Positions 54,126 to 62,900 of a stretch of DNA of 64,000 bases are shown here, piece after piece. Source of the stretch: Flavobacteriales bacterium (GTDB lineage Bacteria; Bacteroidota; Bacteroidia; Flavobacteriales_D; Sanyastnellaceae); the NCBI GenBank assembly GCA_016780385.1, contig JADHLY010000002.1, forward strand, positions 35,208 through 99,207. Direction: 5' to 3'. Every line of letters begins with the position of its first letter. The stretch's first letter is position 1. The notes under the pieces were generated by a model. That model saw only the letters and a list, made by a program, of their open reading frames with translations. It was not told the DNA's origin and ran no database searches. The translations under genes and the position numbers were made by a program.

Positions 54126-54872
54126 ATGGGCAGTAAGGTCAAGACCATTCTGATTTCGCAACCCAAGCCCGCGACTGAAAAGTCGCCCTACTTTGATTTG
54201 GCCGCGAAGCACAAGCTGAAAATTGACTTTCGGAGCTTCATTCATGTCGAAGGGGTCGATGGCCAGACGTTCAGACAAGACAGGGTTGATCTGGCCGAGC
54301 ACAACTGCATCATCTTCACTTCTCGCAATGCCGTGGACCACTATTTCCGCATGGCTGGCGAACTGCGCTACGATGTGCCCGACAGCACCAAGTATTTTTG
54401 CATCAGTGAGTCTACAGCCCACTATCTGCAGAAGTACATCGTCTACCGCAAGCGGAAGATTTTTCACGGACAGCTGAGGTTTGCGGAGTTGATGGACGCC
54501 ATCAAAAAGCACAAAAAGGAGAAGTTTTTGCTTCCCTGCGCCGACATTTTGAAGCCGAGTATCCCCAAGGCACTGGACGAGGCGGGCATCGACTTTACCA
54601 AGGCGGTGATGTACAAGACCGTCTGCAGTGATTTGTCGGATTTGTCGGATGTCAAGTACGACATGCTCGTGTTCTTTTCCCCCAGTGGAATCGAGAGCCT
54701 TTACAAGAACTTCCCGGATTTCGAACAGGGTGAGACGCGCATTGCGGTCTTCGGCCCCACCACACGCAAAGCCGCTGAAAACCGGTCCTTGCGCATTGAT
54801 GTTGGTGCCCCGAACCCCAAAGCGCCGTCGATGAGCATGGCGATCGAGAACCACATTTTAGGCAAGGACTGA
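54126..54872 (+). CDS. hemD: Uroporphyrinogen-III synthase
   Basis: A 248-residue enzyme that closes hydroxymethylbilane to uroporphyrinogen III for haem synthesis. The opening VKTILISQPKP, the IIFTSRNAVDHYF segment, and VFFSPSGIESLYKNFP are characteristic of Bacteroidota HemD. It follows DUF4271 by 6 bases. The family is weakly conserved, but order and motifs agree. Confidence 0.9.
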   Translation: MGSKVKTILISQPKPATEKSPYFDLAAKHKLKIDFRSFIHVEGVDGQTFRQDRVDLAEHNCIIFTSRNAVDHYFRMAGELRYDVPDSTKYFCISESTAHYLQKYIVYRKRKIFHGQLRFAELMDAIKKHKKEKFLLPCADILKPSIPKALDEAGIDFTKAVMYKTVCSDLSDLSDVKYDMLVFFSPSGIESLYKNFPDFEQGETRIAVFGPTTRKAAENRSLRIDVGAPNPKAPSMSMAIENHILGKD

Positions 54873-54928
54873 GCGCAAAGGACTCCATTGCGCAGGGTCC
54901 GGATTTCGGACAAGGGCGGGACCGCAGC

Positions 54929-55291
54929 TTGAAGCGCCGTGTCGTCATGGACCGGGTTTTTTCAGAAGGACATACCGCCAAGGGCTTTCCCTTGATTGCC
55001 CGCTTTGCACTGACGCCGCCCGACGGGCCCGCCCCCAGTCGCGTGGCATTTACAGTGAGCAAACGCCGATTCAAGCGCGCAGTGGACAGAAATAAAATCA
55101 AGCGCCTGATGCGGGAAGCATGGCGCCAGCATCGGGCCGCTTTTGAAGCCGAGATTCCAGCAGGCCACCAATGCGCCGTGGTGCTCATCTTTGTAGGGAA
55201 GGACCTCCCCACGTTGAGCAACATGGAACGCGGCATGGTCAAATTGTTGAACCGCATGGCACAAGCTGGCGCAGCTACAGAACAAGGATGA
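54929..55291 (+). CDS. rnpA: Ribonuclease P protein component
   Basis: A 120-residue basic protein that helps the RNase P RNA mature tRNA 5' ends. The motif RVAFTVSKRRFKRAVDRNKIKRLMREAWR (residues ~33-60, RNR-type) is typical. The start is non-ATG: TTG 54929 is used here, but alignment to the family suggests a start about 14 codons earlier (DFGQGRDRSLKRR), where the nearest candidate is ATT 54887. It overlaps the ATG of the S41 peptidase gene. The hemD-rnpA order is common in Bacteroidota. Confidence 0.92.
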   Translation: MKRRVVMDRVFSEGHTAKGFPLIARFALTPPDGPAPSRVAFTVSKRRFKRAVDRNKIKRLMREAWRQHRAAFEAEIPAGHQCAVVLIFVGKDLPTLSNMERGMVKLLNRMAQAGAATEQG

Positions 55292-56997
55292 AGACGATGG
55301 GATTCCGCCGTTGGGCGATGACGTTGGTGATGGCTGCTGTGACCGCGTTTGTGGGATTGCAGGCTGCGCGCTTGCCGGGCACCTATTTCGAGGTCACCAA
55401 ACACCTCGAAATTTTGACCTCTGTGTTCAAGGGGGTGCATGAGTTTTATGTGGAGGAGCCGGAGCCAGGGACCTTGATGAGTGTGGCCATTGATGCCATG
55501 CTGGACGAATTGGATCCCTACACCGTGTACTACCCAGAGTCCCGCATCGAGGACCTGCGCTTCATGAACACGGGGGAGTATGGCGGCATTGGCGCCTTGG
55601 TTCAGCCCATTGACGGCCGTACGACCATCGTGGAGGTGTATGAGGGTTATCCGGCCCAACAAGCTGGGCTTCAGCCTGGTGATGTCGTCGTGGCCATTGA
55701 TGGCCAGTCATTGGACGATGGTCTGGAAGGCGACGACGTCGGCGACCTGCTCAAAGGAGAGTCGGGAAGTGAGGTGTCCTTGCGGATCGAGCGTCCCTTT
55801 GGGGGCGGAACAATGGATGTGAAGGTGGAGCGCGCCAAAGTGCGGGTCAAAGCGGTCCCTTATTCAGGCATGCTCAACGACACCACGGGCTACATCTACC
55901 TCTCTAAGTTTACCCGTGGCTCAGCTGGTGAAGTCCGCAAGGCCCTCATGTCCTTACGCGATTCGGCGGGCATGAAACAGTTGGTGCTGGACTTGCGCGG
56001 CAACGGCGGCGGATTGCTCAAGGAGAGCGTGAGCATTGTTAACCTGTTTGTACCCAAGGGAACGGAAATCGTATCGACCCGCGGCAAAAGCGAAAACTGG
56101 AACAAATCATACAAAGCCTTGGGAAAACCCACGGCGGAAGAGCTGCCGTTGGTGGTGCTCATCGACGGCCAATCGGCGAGTGCGTCGGAAATCGTCAGCG
56201 GAACCTTGCAAGACCTCGACCGTGCGGTCATCGTGGGGATGGAAAGCTTCGGAAAAGGACTGGTCCAACAGACCAAGGATATGGCGTTCAACACGCGCTT
56301 GAAGGTGACGGTGGCCAAGTACTATACCGCCAGTGGGCGCTGCATCCAGCGTTTGGATTACGGCGGTGAGCGGGACGCCAAAGGCAAGGCCAAAGCGGTC
56401 TCCGACACGCTGTTGCGCACATTTCAGACCAAGGGTGGTCGCCCTGTCATTGAGGGGCGCGGCATACAACCGGACATCGAAGTAGAGACGCCGTTCATGT
56501 CTACCGTTTTGCAGCGGCTGCTCGAGGAATACGAAGTGTTCCACTTTGCGACCAAGGTGGCAGCGGGATTGGACAGCACGGACGTTCCCGACCCATTGTC
56601 TTATGCGATGTCAGCGGCAGACTGGAGCAGTTTCCTCACGTATTTGGAGGCTGAAGGTTTTGCCTACAGCACAGAAAGCATGGAGGTGCTCGAAGAGCTG
56701 CGCAATGTGGTGGAGTTGGAGCAATACGATGCTGTGGCCAAGACGCCGATTGAAAATTTGAGGGCGGCTTTGGAGCCCAACCTCAAGCGCGATTTGGACT
56801 TGTTCGAGACAGAAATCCGGCAAACCCTCGAGGAAGAGGTCGTCCTGCGGTTTCACTACGCAGCGGGCATGGTGGAGCGCAGCCTCACCATGGACCCTAC
56901 AGTGGACCGGGCATTGGCTGTGTTTGGCGATGAGATGTCCGAAGTGATCGGCTGGGGCCAAACTGACAGCGAGGCGTCAGGACCATCCCGCGAATGA
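55288..56997 (+). CDS. C-terminal processing protease (S41 family)
   Basis: A 569-residue exported protease. A signal or anchor helix (WAMTLVMAAVTAFVGLQAA) is followed by a helical region, a PDZ domain (residues ~80-170: YPAQQAGLQPGDVVVAIDG) and the tail-specific protease core: catalytic Ser in GQSASASEIVSGTL and Lys in GMESFGKGLVQQ. The family trims C-termini of periplasmic proteins. ATG 55288 overlaps the rnpA stop, and the stop overlaps the next gene (ATGA). Confidence 0.94.
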   Translation: MKTMGFRRWAMTLVMAAVTAFVGLQAARLPGTYFEVTKHLEILTSVFKGVHEFYVEEPEPGTLMSVAIDAMLDELDPYTVYYPESRIEDLRFMNTGEYGGIGALVQPIDGRTTIVEVYEGYPAQQAGLQPGDVVVAIDGQSLDDGLEGDDVGDLLKGESGSEVSLRIERPFGGGTMDVKVERAKVRVKAVPYSGMLNDTTGYIYLSKFTRGSAGEVRKALMSLRDSAGMKQLVLDLRGNGGGLLKESVSIVNLFVPKGTEIVSTRGKSENWNKSYKALGKPTAEELPLVVLIDGQSASASEIVSGTLQDLDRAVIVGMESFGKGLVQQTKDMAFNTRLKVTVAKYYTASGRCIQRLDYGGERDAKGKAKAVSDTLLRTFQTKGGRPVIEGRGIQPDIEVETPFMSTVLQRLLEEYEVFHFATKVAAGLDSTDVPDPLSYAMSAADWSSFLTYLEAEGFAYSTESMEVLEELRNVVELEQYDAVAKTPIENLRAALEPNLKRDLDLFETEIRQTLEEEVVLRFHYAAGMVERSLTMDPTVDRALAVFGDEMSEVIGWGQTDSEASGPSRE

Positions 56998-58544
56998 AAA
57001 AGAAATACTTCCCGGTCATTCCTTGGGTTTGGGCCTGGCGGTGTCTGGTGTTGGCGTTCCCGTGGTCCAATGCTTTTATGAGCATTGCGGCCATTTTTTT
57101 GGGGCTAACGTCGATCAGTCAGGAGAAACTCAAGGAAGGAAGCCGCCCCAATCCTGCTCACCGTGCAATGGAGCACGCGGGCTGGGCCCTGATCTTGTTG
57201 GTGTCCTTGTCGCTCGTATCGGTCATTTGGGGAGGAAATGGCACCGCAGCATTGCACGATGTGAGGGTCAAGTTGCCGCTCGTTCTGGGCGGTGGCATCA
57301 TGATTGGCATGGCAAGGCAGGCGATTGGATTTTCTTCTCGCGAGGTTCAATCCGTTTTACGGCTGGCGGTTTTTTCTGCAGCATTGGCGACAGCTTCAAT
57401 GGTCGTGTTGGATGTTTTGGACGGGGTACCCAATGGTGGCAGGTCTTCATCCCGCTTCATCTCCCACATTCGTTTTGGACTGTGGTGGGCACTGTTGTTG
57501 CCTTGGGTGGCCCATTATTTGGGTGGAAAGTGGAACGCGGTCTGCCTGATTGGAGCCCTCATCACCTGGAGCTGGACCCAAAGCCTTACGGGCCTGGCCA
57601 TGGGTGTATTCCTCTCTCCGTGGTGGCTACCGGCCCTGCGGCTGAGGTTGCTGGGCCATTCCGAAGCGATCCTTTCATGGCCTTCTGGGGGCGCCGTATA
57701 CCGCCGATCATTGTGGATGCTGTCCTTACCGTTGCTGTCCGCGTTGCTTTTGTTTTGGTCGTTGCCCACAGCCCTCCCCGATGAGACGGCATTGCCCGAG
57801 CGGTCCAAAGGTGGAGAGCCCTACATGCACAAGTTGGACCGGAGCGTCACCGAAAACGGGAACCTTGTATGGACCTGCGTGGCATGGGGAGAGTTGCGCT
57901 CATCCTGGCGCAAACGCAGCACGGTGCCAATGGAGCGAATTGAGGGGGCACTGTTGCGGTTTTTGACGTCCAAGGCACTCCCGAAGGATGCCGAGGGCAT
58001 CGCTGCACTTTCAGATGGTGAGGTGGAAGCCATCGGGAGCGGGGTGACCTCGGTGGTTGAATTGAATGGTGGTCCGTGGGCCAAGCGTTGGAACCGCTTC
58101 AAGTTCAATTGGGGCCAATGGTGGGATGGCCGCCGCTCACCCAATGCCAGCATCTTGGCGCGCGGCGTCTACGCCCAAATGGCCATTGAAGCTTGGAAAG
58201 GGCTGCCTTGGCACCAAAAAGTGCTGGGCGCCGGATCCGGAAGCGTCAAGCAACAAATGGGCTTTGCATTTGACCGGTCATACCCGGAATGGCCCATTGA
58301 GGGCCGAAAGCGTCCCCACAACCAGTACCTCACCTTCCTGTTGTCTTTGGGGGTATTGGGCCTTGGATTGTTGCTGTGGACCTTTTGGTCGGCGTGGACA
58401 TATCCTCAAGCACGCCCGGGCGTGCTTTTGTTGGCGATCAGTTGTCTGACCGAAGACACGCTGGAAACCCAAGCGGGCGTGACTTTGGCCGTCATGGCGT
58501 TGGTGTTTGGCGTCCTGATTGCGCTGCGCGGGGAAGACCACTAG
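56994..58544 (+). CDS. O-antigen ligase-like membrane protein
   Basis: A 516-residue protein with about ten or more hydrophobic helices and a large extracytoplasmic loop between residues ~280 and 430. The end of the loop, KRPHNQYLTFLLSLGVLGLG, matches the O-antigen ligase/WzyC family, in which HxxYL-type residues are conserved. It may join or polymerise surface polysaccharide; the glycan is unknown. ATG 56994 overlaps the S41 stop. The last 53 bases overlap the 3' end of the opposite glycosyltransferase gene. Confidence 0.84.
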   Translation: MKKKYFPVIPWVWAWRCLVLAFPWSNAFMSIAAIFLGLTSISQEKLKEGSRPNPAHRAMEHAGWALILLVSLSLVSVIWGGNGTAALHDVRVKLPLVLGGGIMIGMARQAIGFSSREVQSVLRLAVFSAALATASMVVLDVLDGVPNGGRSSSRFISHIRFGLWWALLLPWVAHYLGGKWNAVCLIGALITWSWTQSLTGLAMGVFLSPWWLPALRLRLLGHSEAILSWPSGGAVYRRSLWMLSLPLLSALLLFWSLPTALPDETALPERSKGGEPYMHKLDRSVTENGNLVWTCVAWGELRSSWRKRSTVPMERIEGALLRFLTSKALPKDAEGIAALSDGEVEAIGSGVTSVVELNGGPWAKRWNRFKFNWGQWWDGRRSPNASILARGVYAQMAIEAWKGLPWHQKVLGAGSGSVKQQMGFAFDRSYPEWPIEGRKRPHNQYLTFLLSLGVLGLGLLLWTFWSAWTYPQARPGVLLLAISCLTEDTLETQAGVTLAVMALVFGVLIALRGEDH

Positions 58545-60324
58545 AAATGGCGGCCTCCAGGACCGTTTCAACGGCGATGTCCAAGTGACCGTCGCTGTCC
58601 AGTTCGGCCGCATCCAATACCGTCACATGCGGTCCAATGGGGCCCCAACGCGCCGCCCATTCGGGGGCACGTGTGCCGTAGAGCCCTACTCCGGGCGTTC
58701 CTAAGGCCGTCGCCGTATGGAGCGGTCCGGTGCTCGAAGCGACAACGGCGCGGGCCTGTGATTGGAGGGCCAGCAATTGGTGCAGGCTCAATCGCCCGAA
58801 CAAAGCATGGATGTGCGCCCCTGATGGCAGATATGGAGCGAAGTCCTCGCCTTCTTGGGCCGTTCCCGTAAAGCCTACGGTGTGCCCTTTTTCAGCGAGC
58901 AGAACGGCCAGCTGGGCGAACCGTTCCGGGGCCCAATTGCCCGCGCTTCCATGGGAGCCGGGGTGGAGTAGAATGGGCGCATCTGCCATGGTGTCCAGCA
59001 AGGTTTGCACCGCCCCTTCCGGAGCTGGCGCGCTAAGGAGTACTGTCTGCCGGTACGCTGAGGAAGGCTCAATGCCGAGGGGCATCAAAAGCCGCAATCC
59101 ATGCCAAGCCTCGTGGCCGCCAGATTCCTTGCGGCCGTCCCAATTGCGGTGGGTGAGTCGGGTCAGCGTATGCCAACGCCGCCCGGTGCCGATGCGCATG
59201 GGGACCGCCGCCTTGGCGCTCGCTTGAACGGCAGCAGCATCGGGAAAGGCAAACACGACAGCGTCTGGCTGCCACGACTTCATGGCCGCTGCGCCGGCGC
59301 CCAAGGGGTCCTGGGCCATGGCCTCTGTCCAGCAGTGCACCTCGTCTACATGCAGCGCGGCGCGCGCGACATCTGCTGCATAAGGACGCACGAGGAGGTT
59401 GACTTGGGCTTGCGGGAACCGCTCCTTCAAGGCGGCCAACATCGGCAAGGTGAGCACCAAGTCTCCGAGGGCATCTGTGCGCGCCACGAGGATGCGGCTG
59501 GGCTCGGGAATGCCGACGCGGTGAAGCTGTCGGAGCCGTGCGTGTTTCCGCCACGTGGCCCAGGCGCTCAGTCGGGCGATGGTCCAACCAGTAGCGCCAT
59601 CGAGGAATCCACGCTTGACCACAAAGGTCTTGAGCCATTGTGCACAAACCTTCACCAGCACCAATGGCAGTGCGGTGGAATGTCCACGCTCGAAGCGGTC
59701 TTGCGCCCAGACCTGACCAAATTTTTCGATTTGCGAAAGGTGGTCGGCGCGGTAGGGGTAGCTGTGGTGTTCTACGATGCCGCTCAGCCTAGAAACGCGG
59801 ACTGCATCCTCAAATACAGGGACCTCGTGAATGGCCCCTTCCCACCGGGCAGCACCCCGCGGCCACAGCCGCACTTTTCGGTCGGGAAACCAACCGCTGT
59901 GGCGCACCCAACTTCCGCAATAGCGCGTGAGCCGGTTGATTTCACCCACGCGCCAGGCGCCCTGTGCATCTCGGGCGCCCTGCTCGATATGCGCGGCAAT
60001 GGCTTCAGCACAGGCCTTGTCGGGTGCCTCATCCGCATCGAGGCTCAGGATCCACTCGCCTCGTGCAGCGGCGTTGGCCTTGTTTTTCGTGGTGGACCAT
60101 CCCTCCCAAGGGCAATTGACCACCACCGCGCCAGCGGCTTCTGCGATAGCGACAGTGCCATCCGTGCTGCCAGAATCGAACACCACGATTTCATCGGCCC
60201 AACCCTTGACAGCGTCGAGGAGCCTCGGCAGGTTGTTCACTTCATTGCGCGTGATGACCACCACGCTGAGCCGCGGGCGCGCATCGGAGGAGGATCGGGG
60301 CGATATGGACGTGTCTGGGTTCAC
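58492..60324 (-). CDS. GT2-GT9 fusion glycosyltransferase
   Basis: A 610-residue protein with two glycosyltransferase domains. Residues ~17-260 form a GT2 domain of the KdtX type (SVVVITRNEVNNLPRLL, DSGSTDGT, LSLDADEA, FPDRKVRLWPRG). Residues ~290-600 form a GT9 heptosyltransferase-like domain (ILVARTDALGDLVLTLPMLAAL, LHPGSHGSAGNW, VASSTGPLHTATALG). Each half is usually a separate protein in lipopolysaccharide core synthesis. No ATG fits; GTG 60324 is the best start. The 3' end overlaps the ligase-like gene by 53 bases. Confidence 0.9.
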   Translation of the reverse strand: MNPDTSISPRSSSDARPRLSVVVITRNEVNNLPRLLDAVKGWADEIVVFDSGSTDGTVAIAEAAGAVVVNCPWEGWSTTKNKANAAARGEWILSLDADEAPDKACAEAIAAHIEQGARDAQGAWRVGEINRLTRYCGSWVRHSGWFPDRKVRLWPRGAARWEGAIHEVPVFEDAVRVSRLSGIVEHHSYPYRADHLSQIEKFGQVWAQDRFERGHSTALPLVLVKVCAQWLKTFVVKRGFLDGATGWTIARLSAWATWRKHARLRQLHRVGIPEPSRILVARTDALGDLVLTLPMLAALKERFPQAQVNLLVRPYAADVARAALHVDEVHCWTEAMAQDPLGAGAAAMKSWQPDAVVFAFPDAAAVQASAKAAVPMRIGTGRRWHTLTRLTHRNWDGRKESGGHEAWHGLRLLMPLGIEPSSAYRQTVLLSAPAPEGAVQTLLDTMADAPILLHPGSHGSAGNWAPERFAQLAVLLAEKGHTVGFTGTAQEGEDFAPYLPSGAHIHALFGRLSLHQLLALQSQARAVVASSTGPLHTATALGTPGVGLYGTRAPEWAARWGPIGPHVTVLDAAELDSDGHLDIAVETVLEAAISSGLPRAAQSGRQTPTP

Positions 60325-60402
60325 GAAAAAGGCAGTGCAAAGGTCGAATTGGTGAGCACTTGTGGTCAGCTGTTGAAAACAATGCCGCGACCCGCGGCGG
60401 GG

Positions 60403-60416
60403 CGAAGGTAGTTTTG
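60403..60416. promoter_or_regulatory. Back-to-back -7 boxes between the glycosyltransferase and purD
   Basis: CGAAGGTAGTTTTG: read to the right, TAGTTTTG (60409-60416) is an exact TAnnTTTG box, 7 bases before the purD ATG; read to the left, TACCTTCG (60410-60403) is a box for the GT2-GT9 gene, 78 bases before its GTG. The two boxes share the central TA, so polymerase could not sit on both at once. Confidence 0.5.
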
Positions 60417-60423
60417 AGGTGCC

Positions 60424-61704
60424 ATGCGTGTACTCATACTTGGATCTGGTGGACGGGAGCATGCCATCGGGCTAAAAATCTCGGACAGCTCATTGTTGGA
60501 TGCCACCTTTTTCGGCCCCGGCAATGCTGGAACGGAAGAATTGGGCACCAACGTGCCCTTGGACCCTATGGACTTTCCGGCGGTGGTCGAATTCGTCAAG
60601 ACTGAACGAATCGACATGGTCGTAGTGGGCCCAGAAGCGCCATTGGTGGCGGGAATTGCGGATCATTTTGCGAAGGACAAGAGCGTCGCGCATGTGTCCG
60701 TGATCGGCCCCAAGAAGGCGGGCGCTGCGCTCGAAGGCAGCAAGAAGTTTTCCAAGGAATTCATGCACCGCCACCGCATTCCAACCGCCAAATACGGTGC
60801 GTTCGGAAAGGGTGAGGTGCGCGAAGCGTTGGCGTTTCTCAAGAAGATGAAGCCGCCCTATGTCGTCAAGGCGAGCGGACTGGCGGCCGGCAAGGGGGTG
60901 ATTGTGACCGAGCAGCTCAGTGAAGCTGAATCCGCAGTGCGTTCCATGACCCGCGGAGAGGCTTTTGGCGCAGCTGGGCGGGAGGTCGTCATTGAGGAAT
61001 TTCTCAAAGGTGTCGAGGTGTCCATGTTTGCCGTCACCGACGGTCATGCTTGGCGGCTGCTTTCACCGGCCATGGATTACAAGCGCATCGGAGACGGCAA
61101 TACCGGGCCCAACACGGGCGGTATGGGCGCGATCAGTCCTGTCCCTCACGTGACTCCGGAATTCATGGAAAAGGTCAAGAACCAAGTGGTGATCCCCACC
61201 ATTCGCGGCCTTCAACGCGATGAGATTCCATACAGTGGCTTCCTCTTCTTCGGACTCATGAAGGTGCAAGGCGACCCTTATGTCATCGAGTACAACTGCC
61301 GGTTGGGCGACCCTGAAACGCAAATCGTACTGCCTCTGCTGGAGACGGACTTGCTGCACCTCATGGACGGCCTGGCCAGTGGACTGCTCTCGGAAATCGA
61401 TGTAACGTTGTCGCCCAAGGCTGCAACGGCCGTCATCCTCGCGAGCAAAGGGTACCCGGGCGACTACAAAAAGGGCGCCCCCATAACGCTGGACAGCGCC
61501 TTCAAGATGGCCCCAGGCCAACAGCTCGTACACGCAGGGACCACCAAAAAGGAGGGTCAAACAGTGACGGCAGGCGGCCGGGTCATGGCCTGCGTAGGCA
61601 TGGGGGCGGATGTGAAACAGGCCGCCGAGAAGGCCTATGCCCTCGCTGAGGCGGTGCAATTCGAGGGAAAGACGCACCGTTCCGACATCGGAACAATCGC
61701 GTGA
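60424..61704 (+). CDS. purD: Phosphoribosylamine-glycine ligase
   Basis: A 426-residue ATP-grasp enzyme for the second step of purine synthesis. It opens with RVLILGSGGREHAIG; ATP-grasp segments KASGLAAGKGVIV and VVIEEFLKGVEVSMF follow, with the signature NTGGMGAISPVPHVT and RLGDPETQ. Length is normal. The ATG 60424 is fixed by the promoter box 7 bases upstream. Confidence 0.98.
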   Translation: MRVLILGSGGREHAIGLKISDSSLLDATFFGPGNAGTEELGTNVPLDPMDFPAVVEFVKTERIDMVVVGPEAPLVAGIADHFAKDKSVAHVSVIGPKKAGAALEGSKKFSKEFMHRHRIPTAKYGAFGKGEVREALAFLKKMKPPYVVKASGLAAGKGVIVTEQLSEAESAVRSMTRGEAFGAAGREVVIEEFLKGVEVSMFAVTDGHAWRLLSPAMDYKRIGDGNTGPNTGGMGAISPVPHVTPEFMEKVKNQVVIPTIRGLQRDEIPYSGFLFFGLMKVQGDPYVIEYNCRLGDPETQIVLPLLETDLLHLMDGLASGLLSEIDVTLSPKAATAVILASKGYPGDYKKGAPITLDSAFKMAPGQQLVHAGTTKKEGQTVTAGGRVMACVGMGADVKQAAEKAYALAEAVQFEGKTHRSDIGTIA

Positions 61705-61720
61705 TTGCCGCGATCGCGAC

Positions 61721-61909
61721 TCAGATGATGCCGCCGTTCTGGCGGGCTTCAGCAGTAAATTTCCCCTGGCGGCGCAGCCACAAGGCAATGCCGCTCACAA
61801 TCAATACGATGACGGCGAGATTGAAAGGGCTGCTGATGGGGACCAACACGGTCTCGAAAGTCCATTCGATGAACTTGGCCGCGGGGGTAATGAGCTCCTG
61901 GAGGTTCAT
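61721..61909 (-). CDS. Small single-helix membrane protein (DUF6341-like)
   Basis: A 62-residue protein with one hydrophobic helix (FNLAVIVLIVSGIALWL) and a basic, polar tail. In flavobacteria a small membrane protein of about this type (DUF6341) lies between purD and a DUF6427 gene, the arrangement seen here, but reads in the order expected only approximately. The ATG at 61909 (MNLQELITP) is preferred; TATTTTCG (61935-61928, minus) lies 18 bases upstream. The identity is an inference from position. Confidence 0.65.
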   Translation of the reverse strand: MNLQELITPAAKFIEWTFETVLVPISSPFNLAVIVLIVSGIALWLRRQGKFTAEARQNGGII

Positions 61910-61927
61910 GGGGGCGATTTGCTGCCG

Positions 61928-61935
61928 CGAAAATA
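61928..61935 (-). promoter_or_regulatory. -7 box TATTTTCG of the small membrane protein gene
   Basis: TATTTTCG on the minus strand, one mismatch from TAnnTTTG, 18 bases before ATG 61909, in the 39-base gap to the divergent DUF6427-like gene. Confidence 0.4.
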
Positions 61936-61948
61936 GGCACCTTTCGGC

Positions 61949-62869
61949 ATGCTGAGCATTCTGAATTCGAATCAACCTGTCGCTTGGGCTTTTGTCCCCC
62001 TTTCAGGATTGGCGCTGTTCCTCGGAATGTGCGGTTTGAACCTGGTGGAGCTCCATTCATGGACCGCACTGTTGGCCATTTGCGTTTCCGCCTGGTTGCT
62101 GCATCAAATGCACTTGGAATCGGGCATGCGCACCCGGCCGGGCAGCATTCCAGGGTGGGTCTGGGTATTGGTGGCGACACCGGCGCTGGGCATGATGGCC
62201 GATGCGACGTGGTGGGTGTTTCCTTGCTTCTTTCAAGGGCTGCGGAAGGTGTTGACATTGAGAGAGGGCGAGCGGAGACCGGTAACATTCATGTTCATTG
62301 CAATGTGGTGGTGTGCCGGTGTGCTCTTGGAAGCCTCCGCTTGGCCTTTGCTGCCGGCGTTCATGGTGGCCATGTTGCTGGTGCGGCGTCCCGGAGAGGA
62401 AGAGATCTTGGCATTGCTGCTGGGGCTGGCGGCGCCATGGTTGTTGACGGGCACCATTGTGTGGCTGACAGAGGGTGCTTTGCGGCCATTTTGGGCGTGG
62501 CGCCCTGAGTTGGCTCCGGGTGTGCTGTTGGTCACCCTCTGGCTGGCCGTGCCCACAGCCGTTGGTTGGATGGCCAGACAGCGGTCCTTACGCACAGCCA
62601 CCGCCCAGCAGCGGTTTTCGCGACAGTTGACGCAATGGGCGGGCCTGTTGGGTGTGCTGTTCCTCCTCCTTACGGAAGCATGGGATTGGTCAATGACAGA
62701 GGCCCACTTTAACGGGGGGGCTGCGTTTCCAGGCGCGCTGGCCTTTTTGGCCGCTTGGAGTTGGCCCTGGTTGATGCCTCCGGGCAAGCGTTGGACAAAG
62801 GTGGCGGTGTATGCCTTCTCGGTAATGTCTGCTGGGGTCGTTTTCATTCGCTACTGGCTCGGAGTGTAA
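61949..62869 (+). CDS. DUF6427-like polytopic membrane protein
   Basis: A 306-residue protein with eight or more hydrophobic helices and few charged residues. The opening MLSILNSNQPVAWAF resembles DUF6427 proteins of flavobacteria, which lie near purD. No catalytic motif is seen and the role is unknown. ATG 61949 is 39 bases from the opposite small gene. The stop is followed by 31 bases and then another exported-protein gene. Confidence 0.72.
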   Translation: MLSILNSNQPVAWAFVPLSGLALFLGMCGLNLVELHSWTALLAICVSAWLLHQMHLESGMRTRPGSIPGWVWVLVATPALGMMADATWWVFPCFFQGLRKVLTLREGERRPVTFMFIAMWWCAGVLLEASAWPLLPAFMVAMLLVRRPGEEEILALLLGLAAPWLLTGTIVWLTEGALRPFWAWRPELAPGVLLVTLWLAVPTAVGWMARQRSLRTATAQQRFSRQLTQWAGLLGVLFLLLTEAWDWSMTEAHFNGGAAFPGALAFLAAWSWPWLMPPGKRWTKVAVYAFSVMSAGVVFIRYWLGV

Positions 62870-62900
62870 CCCTCTTCGGTTTCGGGCCGTAAGGGCCTGT

